This document shows positions 20,670 through 33,365 of a stretch of DNA of 64,000 nucleotides, piece by piece. The notes beneath the pieces are model-generated. The model was not told where the DNA came from. It saw nothing but the letters and a program-made list of their open reading frames with translations, and made no database searches. Numbering within the stretch: the first letter of the stretch is position 1; the number at the start of each line of letters is the position of its first letter. The translations under genes were made by a program, and so were the position numbers. This DNA is from Cryptomeria japonica (lineage: Eukaryota > Streptophyta > Pinopsida > Cupressales > Cupressaceae), in assembly GCF_030272615.1 (NCBI RefSeq), contig NC_081410.1, forward strand, positions 567,195,152 through 567,259,151, written 5' to 3'.

Positions 20670-21900
20670 TTGGCCCAAGATGAGATCTTGCGGGAAGTTC
20701 CCAACATTGTCTCTCAGGATATGAACTCGAAGCTAACTAGAATCCCCACTCATGATGAAGTTCGCAATGTAGCCTTCTCTTTTGAAGGTAACAAAGTCCC
20801 TGGCCCTGATGGTTTCCCTCTGATCTTCTTTCAAAACTTCTGGCAAATCTTAGGCTCTGATGTGGTCATCGCAGTGCATGAGTTTTTTGGGTCCTACTCT
20901 CTTCTGAAGGAGCTAAATGTCACCTTGTTTGTCCTCATTCCTGAGAAACCTCATGCCTATTCTTTTCAAGATTTTAGACCTATTAGTCTATGCAATTCTA
21001 TCTATAAAATTTTCACCAAGACCCTGGTGCTCAAGCTTAAGAAATACCTCCCCTCTTTAATTTCAAAAAACCAGAATGGGTTTGTTCCTGGTAGGCAGAT
21101 TTTGGATTCCATAATTGTGGTGCATGAGAACATTCACTCCTTATCTATCAATAAAAAACCTGGTTTTTTTTTGAAATTGGATCTGTTGAAAGATTTTGAT
21201 AGATTCAATTGGAGTTTTCTTCTCAGAATCCTGAGGGCATTTGGATTTGGAGATAACTTCATCCAGATTATTGATCAATGTGTGTCCACTCCCAAATTTT
21301 CAGTCTTGATCAATGGTGTTGACTCTGGTTTCTTCTCTGCGTCAAGGGGCATTAGATAGGGGGATCCTTTATCTCCTTTCCTTTTCATTTTGATGAGTGA
21401 AGCTCTCAGTAAAATAATCCAAAGGGAAGTTAGAAAAGGTAATCTTTTGGGCTTACGGCCCTCTTCTCAGGCCTCTACCTGTTCTCACCAACAATTCGTG
21501 GATGATACTTTGTTGATGGGGGAAAGCTTAGTTAAAGAAGATAAGAATTTAAAAAATACTCTAGATACTTATGAGCAAGGTACTGGACAAAAAATTAGCT
21601 TGGCTAAAAGTTCCATTTTTTTCTTTAACAACCTGGATGACAGGAAAATGAAGGTTGCCATGATTTTGGGGTGTAAAGTTGGGGTTCTGCCCAACTCTTA
21701 TTTAGGTCTTCCCCTCTGTCATGGTCTGGCCACAGATTCCTTCTGAGCGAATCTTATTGATAGATTCCAGAATAAGCTGGCTAGGTGGAAAGGTGCTTTG
21801 TTAAGCCAGGCTGGTAAGCTCCAGCTGCTCAAAGCTACGCTACAGAGCCTCCCGATGTATGCTATGATTTTATTCAAAATTCCTGTCAAAATTGTTGATA
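20670..21900 (+). pseudogene. LINE ORF2 reverse transcriptase domain
   Basis: Positions 20670-21359 are open for 229 codons and show non-LTR RT blocks: KVPGPDGFP, FRPISLCNSIYKI, NQNGFVPGRQILD, FLKLDLLKDFDRFNW (block A, where the family has the first catalytic Asp in DxxKAYD). GIRxGDPLSPFLF is cut by a TAG at 21357 replacing Gln. The next segment (21390-21746) contains the catalytic QFVDDTLL at about 21495-21518, then GQKISLAKSS and SYLGLPL. The thumb region continues to about 21900 with stops. Most motifs are intact, so decay is moderate. Role in family: target-primed reverse transcription in the nucleus. Confidence 0.92.
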
Positions 21901-21968
21901 GACTAGAAAGAATTCAAAAACAAATTGTGGATAGGGACTGAAATTAAGAATAGGTTGCATCTTATGGC

Positions 21969-22960
21969 TTGGAAACAAGTTTGCCTTCCCAAATCTATTG
22001 GGGGGGGCTGGACATTAGAAATCTGAGAGATTTCAATAAAGCCTTGATGGCCAAGCATTTGTGGAGATGTCTTAAAGAGAATAATGAATGGATTGACATT
22101 TTCAAAGATAAATACCACATCCAGGGTATCCAAAACACGAGCTGGAATCTTATGACCTTCCCAACTCTGTCTCTGATTTATGGAGCAATTTCTTTGGTTC
22201 CACCAATATTATCTTGCATGGTTGTAGATGGGTGCTAGGGAAAGGAAATAAAATTATATTTTGGGAGGACTGGTGGATTGGTGATGGCCCCCTTTCGGAT
22301 TCTGTTTGGGCTCCTCCTTTCAAAGAATTATATCTCGTAAAAATTGGCTCCTGGGTGGTTGATTATATTAGAGATTGAGTCTGGTTAGATCTCAAATCTG
22401 TGGATGATGCTTCGATGCCTTTGCGACCTTGCTTAAATTGCATTCATATCCCTCGCTCTCATGTGGAGGATGAAGTATTCTAGAATTTCTCCTCTTCAGG
22501 GAAATTCAAGGTTGTTGATGCCTACAAGTTCATCTCCAGAAGTTTATATCCCTCCTCCTTCTGAGATGGTATCTGGAATAAGCATTTAACTCCAAAAATT
22601 AACATCTTTTTTTGGCTTTTCATATAGAGTAAGATTTCTACCATTGACAACCTTTGCAAAAGAGGTCTCCCTATTACTAGCAGATGCTTCCTATGTAAAG
22701 AAGCAGCAAAAAATGATGGTCATCTATTGCTGCATTGCTCTTTTTCCATGGATATCTCAAGTTTCTTCCTTGTTATCTAGAACACTAATTGGGTCTTCCC
22801 TGATTCTGTTCAAAGGTTGTGGTTTGAATGGAAGTGCCCCTTCGACAATCAGGCTTTGGGAGTCCTCTGGAATATGTCTCTTCCTCATATTGTGTGGGGT
22901 ATTTAGAAAGAAAGAAAGAATAGAGTTTTTGGAGATTTGGAATCTCTTGCGCTTGTAGTG
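21969..22960 (+). pseudogene. LINE ORF2 connection and zf-RVT domain
   Basis: 21969-22238 encodes the post-thumb region (GGLDIRNLRDFNKALMAKHL, then a KYHIQG segment). Near 22230-22290 is GNKIIFWEDWWIG. Near 22590-22740 is the zf-RVT zinc-binding domain (PKINIFFWLF, NLCKRGLPITSRCFLC, HLLLHCSFS). Near 22890-22930 is a KERKNRVFGD segment. Frameshifts and stops separate these blocks. The domain is nearly identical in style to the minus-strand copy at 9094-10025. Confidence 0.85.
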
Positions 22961-23139
22961 GCTATTAGAATTAAAAATGTTATCAAAGTGAATTTTCTTC
23001 ACTCCTGCTCCAGTAGAAAGAATGACCATCCCCTCCCTACTCTCCAGGAAGAGTGGGATACTATCAAACAGTGGCAAATTGGCTAGAATATCTCCATTCC
23101 TATGCAAAAAATTCAACAATGCAGACATAATGTTCTATG

Positions 23140-23605
23140 GCATCCCCCCTATGGGATAGATCAAAATCAATGTGGACGGGGCGGCTAAAAGGGAATCCTG
23201 GGCTGACTGGGTATGGGGGAGTGGCTAGGAATCATATGGGTCTATCTATTTTTGCGGTGGCGCTCCCTCAGGGCACCCAGTCCAACCATTTTGTGGAGGC
23301 TAGCGTTGCCCATTTAGGGATACACATGGCTAAAAGGGAAGGATTTAGAAAGGTCTGGTTAGAATCTGACTCACTTAACATTATCAACTGTTTTAATGGG
23401 TGTATGGATCCTATCTGGACTATTGCCAACTTGATCAAAGATTGTTGTGATATGGACTATCCTATCTCTCACATATTTTAGGAAGGCAATAAAATAGAGG
23501 ATTTATTAGCCAATATGGTTGTGGGCTATGTGGCTACAAAATGGTGGAGCAATCGGGACTCTTTCCCAAAAAACTTGTGCGACCTGGCATATGATGGTAC
23601 CATCC
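23140..23605 (+). pseudogene. LINE ORF2 RNase H-like domain
   Basis: It starts near 23150 with KINVDGAAK, which contains the first catalytic Asp. A one-base insertion in the A-run then shifts into GNPGLTGYGGVARNHMG. HFVEASVAHLGI carries the catalytic Glu and WLESDSLNI the second Asp. It ends with GNKIEDLLANM after a stop near 23480. This is the plant RVT_3-type RNase H found at the end of many plant LINE ORF2 proteins. It degrades the RNA strand of the hybrid. Confidence 0.85.
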
Positions 23606-23637
23606 ACTTGCGGTAATTAATAAAGAACAATCATGAT

Positions 23638-25380
23638 TTGATTAAGTTGTTGGGGAAATGGTTTCCTTTCGATTTCCCTATTCGAAGATCTAGAAACTTC
23701 CCTTATGCCTGGATTTTCTGCCTTCTTGTGTGGCCCCTGTCCTACTTCTATTTGGAGACTTGTCTTGTGTGGCCCATTTCTTACTTCTATTTGGTGACCC
23801 GGACCATTATGGGTGGGGACAAGAATAGGCAAGAACAACCCACTTTTGATAAATGGAAGAAAAATAAGGAGGTGTGGCAATAAATTGTTGATGGGGGGAT
23901 GATTCCCTTCTTGGAAAGACTCCATGGCCCTTCTCCTCTGCTCACAGAAACGTTTGTCAACGGGTGGAAGAAAGGGGTTTTGAGGGCTTATGGTGCTAAA
24001 TTTCAGGTGGATTAAACCTTGGTGGCTATGGTTACGGGTTTGGCTATGAATGGCAGAAGGTTTTACAGAGATAGAAAAACAGGGGAGGAAGACATGGCGA
24101 ATTTTTTTGATAAAGATAAGGAGCGTTTAAGAGTTAATAAAATGGTGGATAGTGGCTACAACAAAAAGGACCTAATGGCTCCCTGAGCAGATATGGCTGA
24201 ATTCATTATGAGGTACATTACGCTTGATGGTAGATATGCCAGTATCTTTTCTTATCATTTTACCATATTAAATCACTTTAGGCATGGCAAAGTTATTTCG
24301 ATTCCATTCTATCTGGTTTCTTCTTTGGAGAATAGTTTAGAAAAACATGTTGAGAATCCAAATAATCTGGTCCTCCATGAAGGGCTTATTGTGCTCATTA
24401 TGGAGTATGCCAAAGCCCATGAAGTTGTGCCCTCTCTCTCTGAGAAAGGCCAAATCCCTAATATTGATGTTCAAGATGTCTTTGATATGGATATGAAGAT
24501 GGAGGATAGTAGGAGCGCAAAACCTCTTATTGACCCTGATTACAAGCCGGTTGAAGAGGGTGAGATGTTGGTCACTCCTGGAACCCATAGCAGCAAGAAC
24601 CCCCCCAGATGGGATGTAAGTAAATATAAATCGACCAGTAAGATGGTTTCTCAAACTGAGACTTATTTCAAAAAGACAAAGTTGGTTGCTAAAGACTATG
24701 GTACCAAGACCTTGGACCAGGAAATCAAATTGGACATTCCTCTTCATGTCCTGAAGGAGAACCAAGGGACTCTTCCTAAAGATGTGGATAGTGGCTTACA
24801 AAAGGAAAGTAATCTAATGAATCTGGTGATGGAAGCAACTAGAAGATAAGAGAACTACTGGAAGTGGGTGGGGAAGGATATTGATACCCTCGAAGAGGGG
24901 ATTATGGAGATAATTAATATCTTCACTGATTCGCCTAAGCCTAACAAAATGGAGAATCTCATGATCATGACCCAGAATATTTCCCATGATGTGGAGGCTA
25001 TGAAATGTAATCATGAGAAAAGAATTGAGAAGAATTGAGAAGGTTGAATAGTCTATGGAGGAGATCAAGAATAACCTTAAAAGAATCTAGTTGACATAAG
25101 CAAGGAGGCCATGAGAAATAGTATGGAGGGGCTGGAAAAGATCAATGCCATGGTGGCAGAGTACAAATCCAATCCTATTGATAGTGATTATCCTGGTGAC
25201 AGTAACAAAAAGAAAGAACTAGGTGGTGAAGACTCTGTTGTGGGTGGCAATAAAACTATGGGCCCTAGTTCCAAGACCAGAAGCAGGAGCAGCAATAGGG
25301 GTACCTCTAGGTTCATTATGGAGGACTTGGAGGAAATAAAAAAATTTATCATCCAGAAGAACAAGGAGCTGGTGCACTAG
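23638..25380 (+). pseudogene. extra ORF region after RNase H (unrecognised)
   Basis: Between RNase H and the 3' UTR lie 1.7 kb of clearly coding-like sequence with few stops. 23815-24190 reads GGDKNRQEQPTFDKWKK, FVNGWKKGVLRAYGAKF, LAMNGRRFYRDRKTGEED. 24193-24849 is open for 218 codons (EFIMRYITLDGRYASIF, SIPFYLVSSLENSLEKHVEN), then an acidic Lys-rich tail. 24850-25380 is a helical region with likely coiled coil (MEGLEKINAMVAEYKSN) and a Ser/Arg patch. The composition recalls plant transposon-associated proteins of the Transposase_32/plant mobile type, from memory only. Plant LINEs usually end ORF2 with RNase H, so this looks like an additional or captured ORF. Confidence 0.6.
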
Positions 25381-25555
25381 CTTAATTGAGTGTTTGTTTG
25401 TGCTTTGTTTTGTTGCCTGTTGTTTCTTTTTGCTTTTGAGATCAGTCTGGGGTGTTCCCCTATTTTGTAGTTGGTTTTTGTTTGATTGGTTGATTGCCAG
25501 TTTCTATAAAACTCATGGTTTCGGGTCCATGTAAAACCCATTTATCTTTATCAAA
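25381..25555 (+). other. LINE 3' UTR and A-rich end
   Basis: T/G-rich non-coding sequence follows the last stop (25378-25380), ending TTTATCTTTATCAAAAA just before the right target duplication. The tail is short, as in many plant LINEs. Confidence 0.75.
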
Positions 25556-25577
25556 AACAAAGAGTCTAAGTAATTTA
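25556..25577. repeat. right target-site duplication of the LINE
   Basis: Second copy of the 22-bp repeat. It is identical to the empty site in unit B and differs by one base from the left copy. Confidence 0.95.
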
Positions 25578-27970
25578 GCACTTTCTAGTCATGAGAATCC
25601 TCATTCTCAACCTTGTTGTATGTATAAATGTATTATATTTTCTATTTTCTTAAATTGAAATAGTGCTCTTATTTTGGATTCTTTTGCATGTTCAAAATGT
25701 GTATTGACAAATTTATTTAATTAAATTCCTTTATTTGGGTTATCTAGGATTATCACACAATAACTCGTCATCCATACACCTTTAAGAAAAATTTATTTGA
25801 ACTCGATTTTCAATCCAACTCTTTTGGATTAAATAGTATGTATATATTAAAGAAATTTGAAACTTGATATTGATATTTAATGTGGATGCACATTGTTTTA
25901 CATGTTGTATAAATCATGTATTTCAATTAAATCATCTAAAACGAATATCATCACTTGTCATATATTTTTTAATTAAACCTTTAAATTCTTTAAATATAAA
26001 GTCAAAAAAATCAAAACATTTGCAGTTGTGTGGAAGAATTTAACCTAACTTTAAATCTATTTTAAAAATTTATCTAGATTATGAACTAGCAATTCTATTT
26101 TTTCGTTCCTTGACTTTTAACTCCAATTTTTTAGGATCCTCTTATTGATCTTTACAACTCTCCATTAAATTTCATTTTTTTTAATAGTGTACTCTAGATC
26201 ACACTACCATTCCATTTCATTTATTGGCCTAATTATTTTCCATGTTCCTTTCTCAAGCTCTATTGTGTTTTTACCTTGTACCTTTCTCCAACTATTTCTC
26301 TTAGCTAGATTCTAAAGGAGCAACAATAACTTCTTTCATTATGTATAAAATATTAAATTTAAATGTGTATTATATATAGTAAATAAAAATATTCTTTAAT
26401 AGAATATCACTTCCAATAATGGACTGTATGAATCTTACTTTTATTAAAATATAGAACCAATGCCTTACATGTTGGAATATTAAGTAAAATGGGTGTACAA
26501 GGTATCAAGTCACTTGAATAGGAAGGTGTCATCGTTAGTGTTTCCCTTTTGAAGTTAAATTTCTTTCAAAATTTCTTTTTATATTCATGAAAATAAATCT
26601 ACCATTCCAAAGGATTGTCTAATAATACTTGTGGGATGTTGTATCTCAACAAACTATTCTACTCCATATTTTTTAATTAAACTATTTTCTAGCCATTTAA
26701 CTAGGCCCCTTTAAAGCTTTGATAAAAAATATATATGCTGCCTCAAATTTATTTTTTATCATTTCTCTCATTTAGAACTAGAGATTATTGGGATTTTACT
26801 TTCTTGACTTCTATTAATTTTTTTCTATAGTAATAAGTTTACAATAATACATTTATTTTTTAACATAATTTCTTATGGCTTGAAAAAATTCAATACATTT
26901 ATTCTCATTATATTTGGATATGTAATTTTTCTAGCACTAATCAAATAAGGCTAAATAGTTCAAAGTCAAGGAGTTTATATGAATAATATCACCATTGTTA
27001 GCATAGATACTCTATTGCTTATTAGTTTTCGAGAAATTAAAATCTAATTGTTACTAGCTTTGAATATTTATCATGTCATTGGTGAAAACTTAAAGAATTT
27101 TTTTGGAGGTCATTCATCTTTGCATTTGAGGATCTAGTATGACTTTATGATGTTGAATAGAAATAATATTATTTTAATGAGGTTCAAATTTGGGAGAAAA
27201 TGGATTTAGAACAACTTGATGATTATTGTTAGGAAGAGAAATTTGTTAGAAATACACAAATAGTATTTAATAGCATGGTTGTTTATATAAGTAGAACCTT
27301 GCATGGATGGAGGTATAAGTTATTGAATATTCATTTGAAGTGTCACAAAATATAGTGGAATTGCATGAAAAATATATTTTAGGTATTGGTATATTATGCC
27401 TAGGATAAGATTCATTAATATAGTATTATGCATCAATTGATAGTTTATCATGGGAATTTGATTATAAGGATTTGGTTGATTGATTGAGGATAGCAATTTC
27501 AAACCACACTTGAAGGCATAATTTGTTGATCAACTATTGAACCCTCATTGTACACGTGTGTCATGTGTTACAATAGTAATAGTCTACCTCATAAACATAA
27601 AGTAGGGGTATCAAAGGCTATCAAATGCATTTGGCCAACCATGAAATGGTTTGGTTTTCTTATGACAAACAAGCTTGTGGATAACTTATGAAAATAGGTA
27701 TTGAATGGTCTCGTGGGTTTATTATGATCTCTTTGAGTAGTAGGAAACTAATCATACACAAGGAAAATATTTATGAACAATCTGAAATGGTTAATAGAAA
27801 AGTTTCAAGTTCATCCCAATAAGTTACATATCTCTAATAGATAATCCAAGATACCATCTGAAAGATAATTTATTCAGGGTATATGAAAAAGTTTATTTCT
27901 ATATATTATATTTTAATCAAGAATTCGAGCTCATGTTAAGACATATTTGTAAGCATGTGTGTTCTCCTTA
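25578..27970. other. rest of unit A, non-coding
   Basis: AT-rich sequence matching 30178-32573 in unit B and partly 34618-36500 in unit C. No confident gene. A short plus-strand reading frame (ANHEMVWFSYDKQACG) near 27630-27800 is interrupted here but open in B (32232-32423) and C (36150-36383). It may be a decayed coding relic of an unknown element. Confidence 0.6.
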
Positions 27971-28269
27971 ATATTTTGCAACTCCTATCCAAATGCAATT
28001 TACCAGTGTAGATCCAATTTCGACAATAAATGGCACCATCATATTAATAGGGTTACCATGATTATTCAATTATGGCTACCCCATCAGCAATACTCTAGGC
28101 CTTTTATTGCACCAATTGAAAGAACGAGGAGTCAATGAAGATAGGTTTCAATTTCTACAAGATGCTACAGGAGAATAGTGTTCTTACAACATTAAGGACC
28201 ATTGGAAAATCAAATTGTGTGTTTATAGTATTAATATATAAAAGATATTAATAAATTTAATCACTAGAG

Positions 28270-28383
28270 AAGTACTAGAATTGTCATGCACCTCTATGTT
28301 TTCAATGGCATCGCAATTAACTAGAATAGTACTAGAATTGGCATGTACCTTTATATTTTCAATGGCATCACCATTAACTAGAA
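28270..28383. repeat. 57-bp tandem pair in unit B
   Basis: AGTACTAGAATTG starts at 28270 and 28327. It is the counterpart of 16105-16218, and its two copies have diverged further here. Confidence 0.9.
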
Positions 28384-29388
28384 TAAGATGAGAAATTAAT
28401 TTTTCCTAGTTACAAGAGTAATATTATAAATCCATTATAAAGAAAGCTAGAAAGCATTTGACAGATACAATCTTGACAACAAATAATGGAGTTCTACATC
28501 ATAGTTATGCATGCAAAATCATTGAAATTATAGACTAAACAAGCATTTAATACTCATAAAACATCATCGTCATTTAGAAGAGGCAGAGATGCAACTGTGA
28601 CTAGGTCTACCTCATGTTTAAGGAAATTAAGAAAATGAAATCATCAAAATAAAATAGATGGACAAGCAAGATCAAATATTAGAACTCCCCATAAGATTAA
28701 GAGAAGAATATTGTGAATGCCTCACTCATTGTTGTTGAACTCTACAAGGTCAATTTGAATCTCTAAGGGAGAAAGAGAAAGAGATTCCTTAAATAACAAT
28801 AGGAATCTTCTCACACACATTGTCATTTATAGAGAGAAATTAATATAGACTCAAAGTATTGATTGGAAATCACTAATATCTTACATATCACTAATGAAAA
28901 AGAGTGACTTCTAAAATATTAGTCGTAAAAATCCTTATGTCAAGTTGGAACATTCTTATAAGTCAATTAGTGAGTAACATCAAACATGACAAGAGAACAT
29001 TGCCCATGAATGTTGCATTCAAACAAAAAGAATAGCAATCATATTCATTTTCCACCTTAATCCTAGCCAAAAATAGAATACAAATGCTAGTTAAGAAAAA
29101 AAACTATAAAGAATTATGACAGCATTCCATCAAACTTAAAAGGTTAACTTAATAAATTAGAAAAAGACTCGAATTTTCATTACTTAACTAAGATTAAAGT
29201 TTTATTCAATAAACAAATGAATACACATATAGCATATTTTGACAGATATGATATAGGTGCTCACATATTTTGAGCATGGCCTTTGTTCATTATATTCAAG
29301 TATTACTTCATTAATAAGTTCTCTAGTATCATTAGTGATACTTATATGACTATGATGTATATTATATGTGATACATAAATATACTTAC

Positions 29389-29590
<202 letters not shown>

Positions 29591-32573
29591 TTCTTATATT
29601 ATGCACTCATAATCATTTATGTATCAAATAGATTATAATAAAATTTAAATTCAAAAAAAATAAATTAGCAATTCCATTTTTAGTTGAGCTTAGTTATCTA
29701 ATAGCTTAAGTCAACACCATGATTTTAAGATAAGAAGGAACCCTAACAACTCAACTGACAATCTAGAGTTAACCAAACTAGGTACTTAGTTCGCACCTCC
29801 TAATCTCTATTCTCTATAAACTAAACATGACATGACCAATACTTACAGGTTTTAGAGACTTAGATGGCAACATGACCTTTCACCTACTTACCTCCCATGC
29901 CCCATGATACTTTCCCTCCCTTCAGAGAGAATAATGAATTTCCTACAACCACTAAGTCAAAACAATTTATTTTGTCCAAAATCTCATCATTAGCTTTAAC
30001 ATGTACAAACATGATTAAATAGCTCAATAAAACTTTATGATTTTTCATATAAAATCATTCACTTATGTATTTTGAACCACTATTAAAGATATTTAAATAA
30101 CATCACATAATAGTGCATTAAAACATAGCAAAGTATCAGTGAACAAGAGGGATGTAACAAAGAGTCTAAGTAATTTATCACTTTCTAGTCATGAGAATCC
30201 TCATTCTCAACCTTGCTATATGTATAAAAGTATTATATTTTCTATTTTGTTAAATTGAAATAGTGCTCTTGTTTTGGATTCTTTTGCATGTTTAAATGTG
30301 TATTGACAAATTTATTTAATTAAATTCCTTTATTTGGGTCATCTATGATTAACACACAATAACTCATCATTCATATACCTCTAAGAAAATTTTATTTGAA
30401 CTCAATTTTCAATCCAACTCTTTTGGATTAAATAGTATGTATATATTAAAGAAATTTGAAATTGGATATTGATATTTAATGTGGATGCACATTGTTTTAC
30501 ATGTTGTATAAATCATGTTTTTCAATTAAATCATCTAAAATGAATATCATCACTTGTCATATATTTTTTAATTAAACCTTTAAATTCTTTAAATATAAAG
30601 TCAAAAAATCAAAACATTTGCAGTTGTGTGGAAGAATTTAACCTAACTTTAAATCTATTTCAAAAATTTATCTAGATTATGAACTAGCAATTCTATTTTT
30701 CTTTCATTGACTTTTAACTCCAATTTTTTAGGATCCTCTTATTGATCTTTACAACTCTCCATTAAATTTCATTTTTTTTAACAGTATACTCTAGATCATA
30801 CTACTATTCCATTTCATTTATTGGCCTAATTATTTTCCATGTTCCTTTCTCAAGCTCTATTGTGTTTTTACCTTGTACTTTTCTCCAACTATTTCTCTTA
30901 GCTAGATTCTAAAGGAGCAACAATAACTTCTTTCATTATGTATAAAATATTAAATTTAAATGTGTATTATATATAGTAAATTAAAATATTTTTTAATAGA
31001 ATATCACTTCCAATAATGGACTGAATGGATCTTAATTTTATTAAAATATAGAACCAATGCCTTACATGTTGGAATATTAAGTAAAATGGGTGTACAAGGT
31101 ATCAAGTCACTTGAATAGGAAGGTGTCATCGTTAACGTGTTTGCCTTTTGAAGTTAAATTTCTTTCAAATTTTCTTTTTTATATTCATGAAAATAAGTCT
31201 ACCATTCCAAAGGATTGTCTAATAATACTTGTAGGATTTTGTATCTCAACAAACTATTCTACTCCATATTTTTTAATTAAACTATTTTCTAGCCATTTAA
31301 CTAGGCCCCTTTAAATCTTTGATAAAAAAATATATACGATGTCTCATAAAAAAATTTTATCATTTCTCTCATTTAGAACTAGAGATTCTTGGGATTGTAC
31401 TTTCTTGACTTCTATTAAATTTTTGCTATAGTAATAAGTTTACAATAATACATTTATTTTTTAACATAATTTCTTATGGCTTGAAAAAATTCAATACATT
31501 TATTCTCATTATATTTGGATATGTAATTTTTCTAGCACTAATCAAATAAGGCTAAATAATTCAAATTCAAGGAGGTTATATGAATAATATCACCATTGTT
31601 AGCATAGATACTCTATTGCTTATTAGTTTTCGAGAAATTAAAATCTAATTGTTACTAGCTTTGAATATTTATCATGTCATTGGTGAAAACTTAAAGAATT
31701 TTTTTGGAGGTCATTCATCTTTGCATTTGAGGATCTAGTATGACTTTATGATGTTGAATAGAAATAATATTATTTTAATGAGGTTCAAATTTGGGAGAAA
31801 ATGGATTTAGAAAAACTTGATGATTATTGTTAGGAAGGGAAATTTGTTGGAAATACACAAATATTATTTAATAGCATGGTTGTTTATATAAGTAGAACCT
31901 TGCATGGATGGAGGTATAATTTATTGAATATTCATTTGAAGTGTCACAAAATATAGTGGAATTGCATGAAAAATATATTTTAGGTATTGGTATATTATCC
32001 CTAGGATAAGATTCATTAATATAGTATTATGCATCAATTGATAGTTTATCATGGGAATTTGTTTATAAGGATTTGGTTGATTGATTGAGGATAGCAATTT
32101 GAAACCATATTCTGAAGGCATCATTTGTTGATCAACAATTGAACCGTCATTGTACACTTGTCTCATGTGTTACAATAGTAATAGACTACCTCATAAACAT
32201 AAAGTAGGGTATCAAAGGCTATAAAATACATTTGGCCAACCATGAAATGGGTTGGTTTTCTTATGACAAACAAGCTTGTGGACAACTTATGAAAATAGGC
32301 ATTGAATGGTCTCATGGGTTTGTTATGATCTCTTTGAGCAATAGGAAACTAATCATACACAAGAAGAATATTTATGAACAATATGAAATGGTTGATAGAA
32401 GAGTTTCAAGTTCATCCCAATAAGTTACATATCTCCAATAGATAAGCCAAGATACCATCTTAAAGCTAATTTATTCAAGGTATATGAAAAAATTTCTTTC
32501 TATATATTATATTCTAATCAAGAATTTGAGCTCATGTTAAGACATCTATGCAAGCATGTGTGTGCTCCTTAAT

Positions 32574-32917
32574 AATTCAAATTCTATTATATAAAATATT
32601 TAAAATAAATTTATCAAGACTATCAATTCTTTTCTAACTATAAACATATTTAATGAACTATTTATTCCTAGCCAACAAGGTGATGATACTACTATAGATT
32701 GAATTTGAAATATATTAGGTGAATTAAAAAAACATATTTTGAGGTGCAACTATCATATTAGCAAACTGATCGTCGCCAAAGAGATTAATGAACTGGTCTT
32801 AAAGATCAAAATGGATGTCAACAAAGAGATTTCTAGGGTCAAATAGGATAACAATAGCTCTAGGAGAGCCACCGGCTACAAGAAAATCGACATTCGGGAG
32901 AGCCGGGGACTAATAGA
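32574..32917. other. non-coding sequence with a possible LINE scrap
   Basis: 32574-32625 still resembles the end of unit C. 32760-32917 is GC-richer and reads KEINELVLKIKMDVNKEISRV then SSRRATGYKK with one stop. This resembles the coiled-coil, Ser/Arg tail of the extra LINE ORF (24.8-25.3 kb). Only a weak resemblance. No gene. Confidence 0.35.
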
Positions 32918-33365
32918 TTTGTCCCTTTTTGTTATTGGAGCTTCTTATAACAAAGCAAAACAACAACAAACTTGCCAGTTTCCACGCGCTCTTTCGTACA
33001 TTTCACTAATGGAAATTTAGAAATGAAAAGCAATTCTAAACTCTGTAGAATGCATTCGAAGCTCCCTGGAATGGATATTTAAACGTACAGTAGGAACTCT
33101 TTTTTTGAAAAAACTATGGTTGAATGATTTACATGGATGGACTGTCATTTTATTTGTTTGAAGTATGTTGATTACAATTATAGGAGACGTGAATATCAGG
33201 ATATCGACTTCTTACGCTATCTCTATTCGTCGACGACTAAAGAGAAGTAATGTTTAGTCAAAACTGTATAACTCCAAATGAAATAGAGATCCTTGATTAT
33301 AGGTTATAAGTGCTTATAAGATTAGACAAGTGGAATAAACATTGGTGTCTATCTAATTGAGATAC
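32918..33365. repeat. dispersed duplicate D1 (partner 49364-50164)
   Basis: Starts TTTGTCCCTTTTTGTTATT and shares a long colinear similarity with 49364-50164: CAGTTTCCACGC, ACTATGGTTGAATGATTT, GTGAATATCAGGATATCG, CATTGGTGTCTATCTAATTG. D2 has about 270 extra bp in the middle and an internal tandem pair. Function unknown; it looks non-coding. Confidence 0.85.

Larger units (their letters stand above)
18330..25555 (+). mobile_element. L1-type LINE, 7.2 kb, with 22-bp target duplications
   Basis: It carries ORF1 (DUF4283), an ORF2 series (endonuclease, RT, zf-RVT, RNase H), a further ORF region, a 3' UTR and a short A-rich end (TTTATCAAAAA). It is flanked by 22-bp direct repeats. Unit B has the same locus without the element, which proves insertion after the A/B duplication. 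All ORFs have stops or frameshifts. The 5' end starts only 11 bp before the ORF1 ATG, so the 5' UTR may be truncated. Confidence 0.95.
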
